Below, in pieces: positions 1 to 6,865 of a stretch of DNA of 7,449 bases. A model generated the notes under the pieces. That model did not search any database, was not told where the DNA came from, and saw only the letters and a program-made list of their open reading frames with translations. A program made the position numbers and the translations under genes. How positions within the stretch are numbered: the stretch's first letter is position 1; the number at the start of each line of letters is the position of its first letter. The DNA comes from Paenibacillus sp. UBA6285 (GTDB taxonomy: Bacteria > Bacillota > Bacilli > Paenibacillales > Paenibacillaceae). The stretch spans positions 23,091-30,539 of the forward strand of contig DJUJ01000108.1 of assembly GCA_002438345.1 (NCBI GenBank), in the 5' to 3' direction.

Positions 1-1659
1 CCAGTCTGGAGGTGTATCCATCATGGAAATTGATGTTGCAGTTTTCTCCAGACGATCATCCTGAAGCGATGATAGAAACCGACTAATGCCGGGTGGTTTG
101 CCTTGCGCGTAATAGGCATATAGATAAGCGGCAATTGCCGCATGATCATCGATGTTGAACTCTTCTCCGAGGCGTTCGCCCACATACGTGGCGGCTTCCG
201 GGTCCTGAATCATAAAGGACAGTAGACGCCGTTCCGCAACATGATAAGCGGGCAGCAAAGTTGGTGTCTGCACTTGCCCTTTTTTATGCCTACCATTATT
301 CCACCTTTTGTCGTTATTATCCCCTTCAGGGATGTTTTTTTGCATCGATGCCCTAAGTAAATTACAATCCTGCTTCAAACTATCATATGAAAGTTCCAGC
401 TCAGAAGCGATTTCCCTTAGGTAAACCTCTCTCTCGGTTGAGGAATGCAGCGAAGCAATGACCTCCAAAGCTTCTTTGACGTAGGCAATTTTGCCATCTT
501 CCTCTAGGAGTATATGGTTTTTTTTCAGATATATAAGCTTAAATTTTATGGAAGAAACAGCAGAATCAATAACCTGATCCTTAAACCTTTCTCCACCATG
601 CTTGGAGATGAATTCATCCGGGTCCAGTCCGCTTGGCAGTAAGGCGATCTTTACACGCAGACCGCTGCCTTCAAGCATTGGAATGGCCTTCATGGCCGCT
701 GCTTGTCCCGCCCGATCACCATCATAAGACAGTACAATCTCATCAGACAGACTCTTCATTAGTGCCACATGACTTTCAGTCAAAGATGTTCCCATCGTCG
801 CTACACCGTTATGCACACCCGCTTCCCAAGCCGAAATGACATCTCCGTATCCTTCAAAGAGGACGATTTGCCGCGTTTTGCGGATGGATGCTTTGGACTG
901 GTGCAAGTTGTACAAAATCCGGCTTTTGTTAAACAATCTACTCTCCGGAGAATTTAAATACTTGGGTTGACCTTCTCCAAGAATTCTTCCAGCAAAAGCA
1001 ATCACCTTGCCGGTGCGGTTCGCAATCGGAAAAATAATCCGACCACGGAAACGATCGACATACCCTTTGCCCTCACCTCGGGCAGACAGGAGTCCGCCTT
1101 TCTCCATTTCAGCAAGATCAAAATTCCGCTTCTCCAAAAACTGTAGCAAAGTATCCCAGCGGTCCGGAGCGTATCCGATCTGAAACTGGTCAATCATTTT
1201 ATCACTGAAGTTCCGGCCTCTTAAATAATCCATTGCGGCTTTACCGTGTTCCGTATTCTTCAGCAAGTAATGATAAAACTTTGCCGACCATTCATAAGCT
1301 TGAATCAACCGGTCGCGTTCCGGATCTGGAGGAGACATCAAGCCTCCCTTACCTTCAGGAACGGGAATATCACTTTCTTCAGCCATTATTTTGACGGCTT
1401 CGGGGAAGGTTAATCCTTCGATTTCCATCCTAAATTTGATGGCATTTCCACCCATGCCGCAGCCAAAGCAATGAAATACTCCCCGGTCGGGGGTAACTGT
1501 AAAGGAAGGGGTTTTCTCCGAATGGAACGGGCAGAGGCCCCATAAATATTTCCCCTGCTTGGACAAATGGACAACCTTACCGACTGTATCGACAATATCA
1601 TGACGTGCAAGCACGCTTTCGATAACCTCTTCCGGAATATTCCCGTGTCCGCTAGCCAC
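1..1659 (-). CDS. dnaG: DNA primase DnaG (3' end beyond window)
   Basis: DnaG is the replicative primase; it makes RNA primers at the fork together with the replicative helicase. I read the frame codon by codon from the GTG at 1659-1657 to the window edge: 553 codons with no stop. B. subtilis DnaG has about 603 residues, so about 50 C-terminal residues lie outside. The N-terminal CHC2 zinc-binding domain shows C43-P-F-H46 and C64-F-G-C67. The catalytic TOPRIM domain shows E269-G-Y-G-D273 and Y312-D313-G-D315-R-A-G; D313 and D315 are the expected metal ligands. The second residue after EG is usually followed by Met (EGYMD); here it is Gly, which leaves the acidic residues intact. A hydrophilic linker (about residues 435-465, rich in N, K, G and Q) leads into the C-terminal helicase-interacting domain. 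The GTG start is chosen because AAGGTGG (1671-1665) sits 5 nt upstream and because the product then begins MASGHGNIPEEVIE. It lies 39 nt after the yqxD-like gene, so probably in the same transcript. Confidence 0.97.
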   Translation of the reverse strand, partial: MASGHGNIPEEVIESVLARHDIVDTVGKVVHLSKQGKYLWGLCPFHSEKTPSFTVTPDRGVFHCFGCGMGGNAIKFRMEIEGLTFPEAVKIMAEESDIPVPEGKGGLMSPPDPERDRLIQAYEWSAKFYHYLLKNTEHGKAAMDYLRGRNFSDKMIDQFQIGYAPDRWDTLLQFLEKRNFDLAEMEKGGLLSARGEGKGYVDRFRGRIIFPIANRTGKVIAFAGRILGEGQPKYLNSPESRLFNKSRILYNLHQSKASIRKTRQIVLFEGYGDVISAWEAGVHNGVATMGTSLTESHVALMKSLSDEIVLSYDGDRAGQAAAMKAIPMLEGSGLRVKIALLPSGLDPDEFISKHGGERFKDQVIDSAVSSIKFKLIYLKKNHILLEEDGKIAYVKEALEVIASLHSSTEREVYLREIASELELSYDSLKQDCNLLRASMQKNIPEGDNNDKRWNNGRHKKGQVQTPTLLPAYHVAERRLLSFMIQDPEAATYVGERLGEEFNIDDHAAIAAYLYAYYAQGKPPGISRFLSSLQDDRLEKTATSISMMDTPPDW

Positions 1660-1664
1660 TTCAA

Positions 1665-1671
1665 CCACCTT
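1665..1671 (-). promoter_or_regulatory. Ribosome binding site of dnaG
   Basis: AAGGTGG lies 5 nt before the GTG at 1659-1657 and decides this start. Two other in-frame candidates, GTG at 1668-1666 and TTG at 1674-1672, overlap this motif and have no good Shine-Dalgarno sequence of their own. Confidence 0.75.
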
Positions 1672-1698
1672 CAATTCTTAACAAATAAATATAATTCG

Positions 1699-2175
1699 CT
1701 ATTGCTCCACATTCTCCTGCAAAAGTATTAAAAGTTTTGTCATTTTATGTTGAAAATATATTTTTTCTTCTGCCGTTATAGGTTTTGGACCCTTAGAGTA
1801 GTGTCCCCGTCTTCGCTCCACGGCCCTGGCATGCCTACCCTCCAACATAAAATCCATCTTGGAATCGACATATTCCTGGCCACGAAAAGAAAGCACACTG
1901 CAACGTTTGCCAAGCGCAAGTGCTGCGAGACCATAGTCCCCAGTCAATACCACATCTCCTGCAGAAATATGATTGGCAATATATAGATCGGCACTCTGGT
2001 CTCCTCGGTCCACTTGCACAACCGTTACACCCTCTTCAGCTTTCAGTGCATGGTCATAAGAAGATACCATCAGTACCGGCACACCAAAGGCGCGACCTAC
2101 CTCGGCAATCTCTTTTTTGACCGGACAAGCATCCCCATCCACGACTATAGTTCTAGACTGGGACTTCTTCTCCAT
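1699..2175 (-). CDS. yqxD: YaiI/YqxD family (DUF188, UPF0178) protein
   Basis: This is a 158-residue member of the YaiI/YqxD family, whose members are about 150 residues long and have no firmly established function; a PIN-like nuclease fold has been proposed for the family. Visible conserved blocks are D13-G-D-A-C-P-V-K20 near the N-terminus, V55-D-R-G-D-Q-S-A-D63, T78-G-D-Y-G-L-A84 and a basic stretch around residues 117-131 (RAVERRRGHYSKGPK). The acidic residues in the first three blocks are typical of a metal site, but this is inference. The frame is open upstream to 2277. I chose the ATG at 2175-2173 because GGTGAT (2185-2180), a match to the 3' part of the Shine-Dalgarno consensus, precedes it by 4 nt, and because the product then begins like family members. 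An ATG at 2181-2179, two codons earlier, is the main alternative. The stop codon is TAG, which matters for judging the TAG in recO. The gene sits directly before dnaG, as in B. subtilis. Confidence 0.92.
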   Translation of the reverse strand: MEKKSQSRTIVVDGDACPVKKEIAEVGRAFGVPVLMVSSYDHALKAEEGVTVVQVDRGDQSADLYIANHISAGDVVLTGDYGLAALALGKRCSVLSFRGQEYVDSKMDFMLEGRHARAVERRRGHYSKGPKPITAEEKIYFQHKMTKLLILLQENVEQ

Positions 2176-2244
2176 GATCATCACCAATTTCCCGTGTAAT
2201 ATATATACGCCCTCACCGCAAGAAATCCTTCTTTCTATGCATAA

Positions 2245-2287
2245 ATACGGAACGGATGTCAAATGACGCATTGGCACCGTTCCGTAT
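2245..2287 (-). repeat. 11-bp perfect inverted repeat, possible hairpin
   Basis: ATACGGAACGG (2245-2255) pairs perfectly with CCGTTCCGTAT (2277-2287) across 21 nt. The spacer can itself partly pair (TG.CAA.TG against CATTGGCA), so a long hairpin is possible in RNA. It ends about 70 nt before the yqxD-like start. On the minus strand it is followed by UUUAUGC rather than a run of U, so it is a poor intrinsic terminator. An operator, an RNA processing site or a stabilising leader hairpin are all possible. Confidence 0.7.
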
Positions 2288-2333
2288 ATTTATACCCCAA
2301 ACCAACATTCTATACCATAAGACACAAACTTTT

Positions 2334-2362
2334 CTTATAGATGTTGTTCAAAAAGCTGTCCT
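2334..2362 (-). promoter_or_regulatory. Weak candidate sigma-A promoter upstream of yqxD-dnaG
   Basis: On the minus strand AGGACA (2362-2357, 4 of 6 matches to TTGACA) is separated by 17 nt from TATAAG (2339-2334, 5 of 6 to TATAAT). Its position in the glyS-yqxD gap would suit a promoter for yqxD-dnaG. The region is AT-rich and such matches arise by chance, so this is only a suggestion. Confidence 0.3.
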
Positions 2363-2440
2363 TTGATCACGAAGTCTACTCCCAGATGCGATATCGACGT
2401 CGAATCTTGAATTCAGCCGGGAACTCCGGTGCTCATCAAT

Positions 2441-4516
2441 TTACCAGACGAGCTTACCAAAATCAGCAAACGCCTTAGAATCGGCATCAATACCAGCAAG
2501 CAGAGCTAAACGGTTAGCGCGTACCTGCTCATCTTCTGCCATAACCATAACGGAATCGAAAAATGCTGTAACAACATCTTTTAGACCCGAGAGAATACGG
2601 AGTGCTTCTTCGGCATAATTCGCCGACATCGCTTCAAGATACGGTGTGTGTAACTCCTGCCATGTATTGTACAGCTGCAGCTCAGCATCTTCTTTAAGTA
2701 AAGAAGGATCAATCACTTCGCTAGTTGCTTTAGCTGCCAGATTACTGACACGAGTGAGTGAATCTACGGTAATTTTGAAGTCTGCTTGGTCTAAGACAGC
2801 ACCCATAAGAGCACGACTTCTGCCCACAACATCTACCACGTTGTCAAAGCCAGCTGCTGTAACAGCGTCCACAACATCATAGCGTACATTGTCGGATAAA
2901 AGACGTTTTACACGCAGACCGAAGAACTCGTACAGGTTTATACGTAGTTCATCGTCAGAATGTTTCGAATTCCCTGAATTTTTATGAATTTCAATCGCTG
3001 CTTCAAAAATTTCGCGCAGCGTAATCGGCAATTTATGCTCAAGCACGATCTGAACAATCCCTGCAGCCTGGCGACGCAGTGCATAAGGATCCTGAGAACC
3101 TGTTGGGATAATACCGATGGAGAAGCAACCCACAATCGTATCGATCTTATCCGCAATGCTGACAACCGAACCGGCATCCGTTGAAGGTACTGCATCTCCC
3201 GCGAACCGCGGCTGATAATGCTCGAAGATTGCTTTTGCCACAGTTTCAGGCTCTCCTGCTTTGCGTGCATAATCTTCGCCCATGGTGCCTTGAAGTTCTG
3301 GGAATTCATAAACCATTTGAGTCACAAGGTCGAATTTGCAAATATCAGCAGTCCGACTTACTTCAGAGAGAGTTGTATCAGACAATCCCAACTTTACAGC
3401 AAGACGATCGGAGATTTGGCGAATACGGCGCACTTTGTCTCCAACACTGCCAAGCTCTTCATGGTAGACGATATTTTCTAGTTTGGCTAACGCATCGTCA
3501 ATCTTCAACTTTTGATCTTCTTGATAGAAGAATTTGGCATCTGATAGACGAGCACGGAGTACCTTCTCATTTCCCTTAGCAATAACATCCAAAGATACTG
3601 CATTCCCGTTACGCACGGTTACGAAGAAGGGCAGAAGTTTGCCGGCTGCATCAAAAACTGGGAAATAACGCTGATGCTCACGCATTGAAGTAATCAAAAC
3701 ATCCTGCGGAATGTTCAAGAACGATGGGTCGAAGGTTCCAAAAAGCACCGTTGGTGTTTCAACGAGGAACAATACTTCCTCCAAAAGATCCTCTTTGATC
3801 GCAATCGTCCAATTTTTCTCTTCAGCCAATTGGTTGATTTGATTCAGGATCAGTTCTTCCCGTTCTTTTACATCTACAAGTACATGTTGCGCACGCAAGC
3901 TCTCCACATATTGTGCAGGCTCCGAAATTACAGTCTCTGTACCGAGGAAACGATGTCCACGGCTCACATTCCCAGCTTTTACATCCGTAATTTCCAAATC
4001 AATAATATCTTTGCCAAAAAGAGCAACTAACCAACGGATCGGACGAACGAATTTAAATTCGTAAGCTCCCCAGCGCATGTTCTTCGGGAAAGTCATAGCA
4101 TTTACAATCCCCAGAAGTCCTTCTGAAAGCAAAGAAGCGGTCTCTACACCAGCACTATTTCTAGTGGCATAAATATACTCTACTCCAGCTAATTCTTTGA
4201 ACGTAAATTGCTCCGGAGATACGCCCTGACTACGGGCAAATCCTAAAGCAGCTTTGCTCCAGTCACCGTTTGCATCCAGTGCAATTTTGCGTGATGGGCC
4301 CTTGACCTCTTCGCTAATATCCTCTTGCTTCTCAGCTGCGTCTTTAACGAACACAGTCAGACGACGTGGCGTGGCATATGCGGTAACTCCAGCATGAGCA
4401 ATACGCGCAGATTCCAACCATTTGGATGTTTTATCCTGCAACTGCTCCATCGCAGCACGGATAAAACGTGCAGGTATTTCCTCCAGACCGATCTCAAACA
4501 ATATATCTTTAGACAC
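2441..4516 (-). CDS. glyS: Glycyl-tRNA synthetase beta subunit
   Basis: GlyS is the large subunit of the bacterial alpha2-beta2 glycyl-tRNA synthetase; it carries tRNA-recognition functions while GlyQ carries the aminoacylation core. The predicted protein has 691 residues (B. subtilis about 680). It begins [18 protein letters not shown], the family N-terminus. Other conserved blocks are TFPKNMRWG (about 142-150), [12 protein letters not shown] FVRPIRW (156-162), REHQRYFPV (279-287), [11 protein letters not shown] (403-413) and [13 protein letters not shown] (474-486). The C-terminal 140 residues form the DALR-type anticodon-binding region, with RVSNLA at 589-594. I chose the GTG at 4516-4514: AGAAGG (4530-4525) lies 8 nt upstream. 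The in-frame GTG at 4525-4523 is too close to that motif. The start overlaps the end of glyQ by 8 nt, which suggests translational coupling and equal output of the two subunits. Confidence 0.98.
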   Translation of the reverse strand: MSKDILFEIGLEEIPARFIRAAMEQLQDKTSKWLESARIAHAGVTAYATPRRLTVFVKDAAEKQEDISEEVKGPSRKIALDANGDWSKAALGFARSQGVSPEQFTFKELAGVEYIYATRNSAGVETASLLSEGLLGIVNAMTFPKNMRWGAYEFKFVRPIRWLVALFGKDIIDLEITDVKAGNVSRGHRFLGTETVISEPAQYVESLRAQHVLVDVKEREELILNQINQLAEEKNWTIAIKEDLLEEVLFLVETPTVLFGTFDPSFLNIPQDVLITSMREHQRYFPVFDAAGKLLPFFVTVRNGNAVSLDVIAKGNEKVLRARLSDAKFFYQEDQKLKIDDALAKLENIVYHEELGSVGDKVRRIRQISDRLAVKLGLSDTTLSEVSRTADICKFDLVTQMVYEFPELQGTMGEDYARKAGEPETVAKAIFEHYQPRFAGDAVPSTDAGSVVSIADKIDTIVGCFSIGIIPTGSQDPYALRRQAAGIVQIVLEHKLPITLREIFEAAIEIHKNSGNSKHSDDELRINLYEFFGLRVKRLLSDNVRYDVVDAVTAAGFDNVVDVVGRSRALMGAVLDQADFKITVDSLTRVSNLAAKATSEVIDPSLLKEDAELQLYNTWQELHTPYLEAMSANYAEEALRILSGLKDVVTAFFDSVMVMAEDEQVRANRLALLAGIDADSKAFADFGKLVW

Positions 4517-5396
4517 GGTCAGCACCTTCTTTCTTCAGCAGCGGGAAGCCGAGCTTCTCGCGTTCCTCAAGATATGTTGCCGCTACGGAGCGGGCAAGAT
4601 TACGCACTCGGGTAATAAATCCAGTCCGTTCAGTAACACTGATTGCTCCACGTGCATCCAGTAGATTAAAACTATGTGAGCATTTCAACACGTAATCATA
4701 AGCTGGGAACACAAGGTGTTTCTCCATCGCTCTACGCGCTTCTTCTTCATACATATTAAACAGTGAAAATAGCATTTTTACATCAGATACTTCAAAGGTG
4801 TAAGTAGAATGCTCAAACTCTGGTTGATGAAAAACGTCACCATAAGTCATGCCGCTAACCCATTCGAGATCGAATACATTCTCTTTATCTTGAATGTAGG
4901 ATGCTAGGCGTTCCATTCCGTAAGTAATCTCTACGGCAACCGGATTGGCCTCAATACCACCTACCTGTTGGAAGTACGTAAACTGAGTGATTTCCATACC
5001 ATCCAGCCATACTTCCCATCCTAGACCTGCACAGCCTAGCGAAGGGTTCTCCCAGTTATCCTCGACAAAACGGATATCATGTAAGAGCGGATCAATGCCG
5101 AGTGCTTTCAAACTATCTAGATAGATCTCCTGAATATTATCAGGTGATGGTTTGATAATCACTTGAAATTGATGATGCTGATACAGACGGTTCGGGTTCT
5201 CTCCATAACGTCCATCGGATGGGCGACGTGAAGGCTCAACGTACGCAACTCTCCATGGTTCAGGACCTAGTGAGCGTAAAAAAGTCATAGGGTTCATCGT
5301 GCCGGCGCCTTTTTCAGTGTCATAAGGCTGTACGATAATACAGTTCTGTTCAGCCCAGAACTGCTGCAGCGTCAAAATCATCTGCTGAAAGTTCAT
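4509..5396 (-). CDS. glyQ: Glycyl-tRNA synthetase alpha subunit
   Basis: GlyQ is the catalytic class II subunit that activates glycine with ATP and, with GlyS, charges tRNA-Gly. The frame gives 295 residues, the usual length. The sequence starts [17 protein letters not shown] and shows the family signatures: GAGTMNP (30-36), the motif 2 region [17 protein letters not shown] (54-70), the [18 protein letters not shown] block (127-144) and the motif 3 region [10 protein letters not shown] (156-165). The ATG at 5396-5394 has a strong ribosome binding site, AAGGAG (5410-5405), 8 nt upstream. The gene is the first after the glycine T-box leader, so its transcription is expected to rise when uncharged tRNA-Gly accumulates. 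It overlaps glyS by 8 nt. Nothing is unusual in the protein itself. Confidence 0.99.
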   Translation of the reverse strand: MNFQQMILTLQQFWAEQNCIIVQPYDTEKGAGTMNPMTFLRSLGPEPWRVAYVEPSRRPSDGRYGENPNRLYQHHQFQVIIKPSPDNIQEIYLDSLKALGIDPLLHDIRFVEDNWENPSLGCAGLGWEVWLDGMEITQFTYFQQVGGIEANPVAVEITYGMERLASYIQDKENVFDLEWVSGMTYGDVFHQPEFEHSTYTFEVSDVKMLFSLFNMYEEEARRAMEKHLVFPAYDYVLKCSHSFNLLDARGAISVTERTGFITRVRNLARSVAATYLEEREKLGFPLLKKEGADRV

Positions 5397-5435
5397 AATA
5401 CCGTCTCCTTCGCTTTACAAGTTTTTTTAAAATAT

Positions 5436-5467
5436 AATAAAGTATAAGTTTCACACAATACTTTATT
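5436..5467 (-). repeat. 10-bp perfect inverted repeat in the glyQ leader
   Basis: On the minus strand AATAAAGTAT (5467-5458) pairs with ATACTTTATT (5445-5436) across a 12-nt loop. It is AT-only except for one G-C pair, and it is followed by ATATTTTAAAAAAAC rather than a clean U run, so terminator activity is doubtful. It lies about 40 nt before the glyQ start. A possible internal promoter overlaps it: TTGTGT, 18 nt, TATATT (weak). Confidence 0.6.
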
Positions 5468-5480
5468 TCTTATATTTCTC

Positions 5481-5526
5481 GCTTAAACGCTTACCGTCCT
5501 TATAAGGACGTCGAAGGCGTTTATGC
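5481..5526 (-). repeat. Long inverted repeat with a 14-bp palindromic core in the glyQ leader
   Basis: The core GTCCTTATAAGGAC (5496-5509) is a perfect palindrome. It is flanked by a second set of complementary arms, GCTTAAACGC (5481-5490) and GCGTTTATGC (5517-5526), which pair with one mismatch. Together they form a nested, interrupted hairpin of 46 nt downstream of the T-box terminator and upstream of glyQ. There is no U run on either side, so it is not a classical terminator. Its role is unknown; a stabilising leader hairpin, RNase site or protein-binding site are possible. Confidence 0.7.
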
Positions 5527-5588
5527 TTGCCTCATCTTGCTTAAAACTTCCTACCATGGAGGCGGCACTTTTAGTTCCTGACAGCAAC

Positions 5589-5631
5589 AAAAAACCCCCG
5601 CCCCCATGCCTGATTAACAGACATAGGGACG
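5589..5631 (-). terminator. Intrinsic terminator of the glyQS T-box leader
   Basis: On the minus strand CGTCCCTATGTCTG (5631-5618) pairs along all 14 positions, including three G-U pairs, with CAGGCATGGGGGCG (5612-5599) around a 5-nt loop TTAAT. Four Gs and a run of six Ts (5594-5589) follow. The pairing can extend about four more base pairs outward. The left arm shares CGTCCCT with the antiterminator, so the two structures exclude each other, as a T-box requires. Confidence 0.95.
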
Positions 5632-5898
5632 AGAGCTTAACTTATTCTCCCGCGGTTCCACCCTACTTGATTCCATTCCTTGAAATAGCTAATATCGTTG
5701 CCAATGACAAGAACGAAATCCACTTTCATTCGCCATATCCGTACTCCCGGGTGCCATGTTCATGAACGTTGTCCCGCCAGGCTCTCACTACCCCCAGCTC
5801 GCTGAATCGCGACAATATAGCTCACTAATTTCCCGATCAATGCACGCTCTCCCGAATTGGAGCAAAACGGCGATCATATACAATACAATAATTAAACT
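5589..5898 (-). promoter_or_regulatory. Glycine T-box riboswitch leader upstream of glyQS
   Basis: T-box leaders read the charging state of a tRNA through a specifier codon and the free NCCA end. The T-box core AGGGTGGAACCGCG (5664-5651) is a perfect match to the consensus. The antiterminator is clear: AGGG (5664-5661) pairs with CCCT (5628-5625), a 7-nt bulge TGGAACC (5660-5654) follows, and GCGGGAG (5653-5647) pairs with CTCTCGT (5635-5629). The bulge base UGGA fits tRNA-Gly, whose discriminator base is U. In stem I the likely specifier is GGC (5755-5753) in GAACATGGCACCC, a glycine codon read by tRNA-Gly(GCC). The distal part of stem I shows GCTGGG (5798-5793) paired with CCTGGC (5780-5775) around a GTAGTGAGAG-like loop. 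An 8-bp hairpin (5731-5711) separates stem I from the antiterminator. I did not resolve the lower part of stem I. The 5' end is inferred from the promoter. Confidence 0.96.
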
Positions 5899-5904
5899 GT
5901 TCCT

Positions 5905-5933
5905 ATAGTAACGGAAAAATCAGATTTCGTCAA
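5905..5933 (-). promoter_or_regulatory. Sigma-A-type promoter of the glyQS T-box operon
   Basis: TTGACG (5933-5928, 5 of 6 to TTGACA) and TACTAT (5910-5905, 4 of 6 to TATAAT) are 17 nt apart on the minus strand. Transcription would start near 5898, some 145 nt upstream of the specifier codon, a sensible place for a T-box leader. The -35 box overlaps the recO stop codon TGA (5932-5930), so the promoter is embedded in the 3' end of recO. Confidence 0.8.
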
Positions 5934-6685
5934 ATCTTGTACTTGTCGAGCTGATCTAAGAAATTCTGTGATTTCAGCTTTAATCCAAGCTGCACATCCA
6001 TAAAAGCTCGCATAATTTTTTTAAGCTCATCTCGGCTACTTTCCTTGACATCTACATTCCCTAATCTAGTTAGATCAAGTCTGGCGAATAAGCGTAGCAG
6101 CTTCAAGGCACGAGCAGAGACTTCCATAGCTGGAGGATCATTATGTTTACAGCTGCGACACAGGGCCCCACCAAGACGTGGGCTTATCAGCAGTTGTTCA
6201 TCAGGCTTCTAGGCTCCACATATAACACAGTTGTCGAACTCTGGGCCATAACCGGCGGCTTGCAAAATCTTCATTTCAAAAACATTTATGATAACTCCAG
6301 GTTCCTTATCTTCTTCAAGTGCGTTCAGGCAGGCCGTAAGCTGGCGAAACCAGAAGCTCCCCGTTTCCTCATCATGCAGGACTTTATCAAGCAGTTCACA
6401 AGCGTAAGACGCATAAGCAGCTTTGATCAAATCCTCACGCAGAGGGTGGTGAGACTTCGTAATTTCGCCGGAATTCAGCGTCCCAAGACCTCCGTTATTT
6501 CTAAAAAAAACAAATTCCCCGACGGTGAACAACTGGATCAGGGCAGCATGGCGGCTTTTGACCTTCTTAGCGCCTCGCACCAGAACTCCTACTTTCCCGG
6601 CGTTCTCGGTGCAAAGCGTAATGATTGCATTCCCCTCGCCGTAGTCCATGCTGCGGATGACGATCCCTTCCACCCTGTGTAGCAT
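5930..6685 (-). pseudogene. recO: recO, interrupted by an in-frame amber codon
   Basis: RecO is a recombination mediator that helps load RecA on SSB-coated DNA in the RecFOR pathway and also anneals strands. The reading frame runs from ATG 6685-6683 to TGA 5932-5930, 251 codons plus the stop (B. subtilis 255 residues), with a single TAG at 6211-6209, codon 159. The first part begins MLHRVEGIVIRSMDYGEG and contains the OB-fold region (about 1-80). The part after the TAG carries on in the same frame with KPDEQLLISPRLGGALCRSC and ends LKSQNFLDQLDKYKI, both typical of RecO. The zinc finger is C153-x2-C156 and C176-x2-C179, so the TAG splits it. Termination would give 158 residues without the second CxxC or the C-terminal helices. 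The start is set by GGGGGAAGAGG just upstream; an ATG at 6703-6701 has no such site. A true nonsense mutation, a sequencing error or readthrough are all possible. The surrounding codons look well preserved, so the change is recent or not real. Confidence 0.9.
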
Positions 6686-6721
6686 GCCTCTTCCCCCAAC
6701 CATTCGGCAAGCAACCAGTCC

Positions 6722-6865
6722 TTATTTCGCTTCTTCATCACAGACCTTCTCTTCCTCCACTAGCTGTAATCCACTGTCTTCAAGTGGATGGCCAGCTTCC
6801 TTGTATAGCAGGTAAGCATCGACGTCTCCTGTCACTGCAAAATACTTCCACGAAAAGTTTCGCAT
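6722..6865 (-). CDS. yqzL: YqzL-like small protein
   Basis: A 47-residue protein that begins MRNFSWKYFAVTGDVDAYL and continues LYKEAGHPLEDSG, ending in a very acidic tail (LVEEEKVCDEEAK). This matches the short YqzL family found between era and recO in Bacillales; B. subtilis YqzL is also about 47 residues. Its function is unknown. No signal peptide or membrane segment is visible. The ATG at 6865-6863 has AAAGGA (6880-6875) 9 nt upstream. It lies 112 nt after era and its TAA stop is 36 nt before the recO start, so the three genes are probably one transcript. Position and sequence both support the call; the role is not known. Confidence 0.9.
   Translation of the reverse strand: MRNFSWKYFAVTGDVDAYLLYKEAGHPLEDSGLQLVEEEKVCDEEAK

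Larger units (their letters stand above)
2176..2440. other. Gene-free gap between glyS and the yqxD-like gene
   Basis: This 265-nt stretch has no convincing gene. In B. subtilis ccpN and yqfL (ppsR) lie here; I see no remnant of either. It contains a weak candidate minus-strand promoter (2362-2334), a strong inverted repeat (2245-2287) and a 10-bp palindrome TCGACGTCGA (2394-2403). No clear U-rich intrinsic terminator follows glyS. Confidence 0.7.

Noticed and set aside
1410..1664. 84-codon minus-strand frame at the dnaG start, which could suggest a dnaG frameshift
   Set aside because: It is a different frame from dnaG. The real frame, read codon by codon from 1659 to 1, has no stop and carries all expected motifs.
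2245..2287. Intrinsic terminator for glyQS
   Set aside because: The stem is good, but no U run follows it on the minus strand, and it lies 155 nt beyond the glyS stop codon.
2938..3579. Open frames on both strands inside glyS (123 and 132 codons)
   Set aside because: They overlap an unambiguous GlyS reading frame and arise from its codon composition.
5523..5765. 80-codon plus-strand open frame across the T-box region
   Set aside because: It runs antisense through the T-box core and terminator. Its composition is explained by the conserved RNA elements, and it has no family resemblance or ribosome binding site.
5930..6127. Separate 65-residue gene starting at the internal ATG in recO
   Set aside because: It is the in-frame C-terminus of RecO. 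It has no convincing ribosome binding site and would lack the zinc finger and OB fold.
6209..6211. Pyrrolysine insertion or genome-wide amber recoding at the recO TAG
   Set aside because: The yqxD-like gene in the same window ends at TAG, no recoding element is evident nearby, and RecO has no known need for a special residue there. Nonsense mutation or sequencing error is simpler.
6143..6682. 179-codon plus-strand open frame opposite recO
   Set aside because: It is the complement of clear recO coding sequence, and its translation resembles nothing recognisable.
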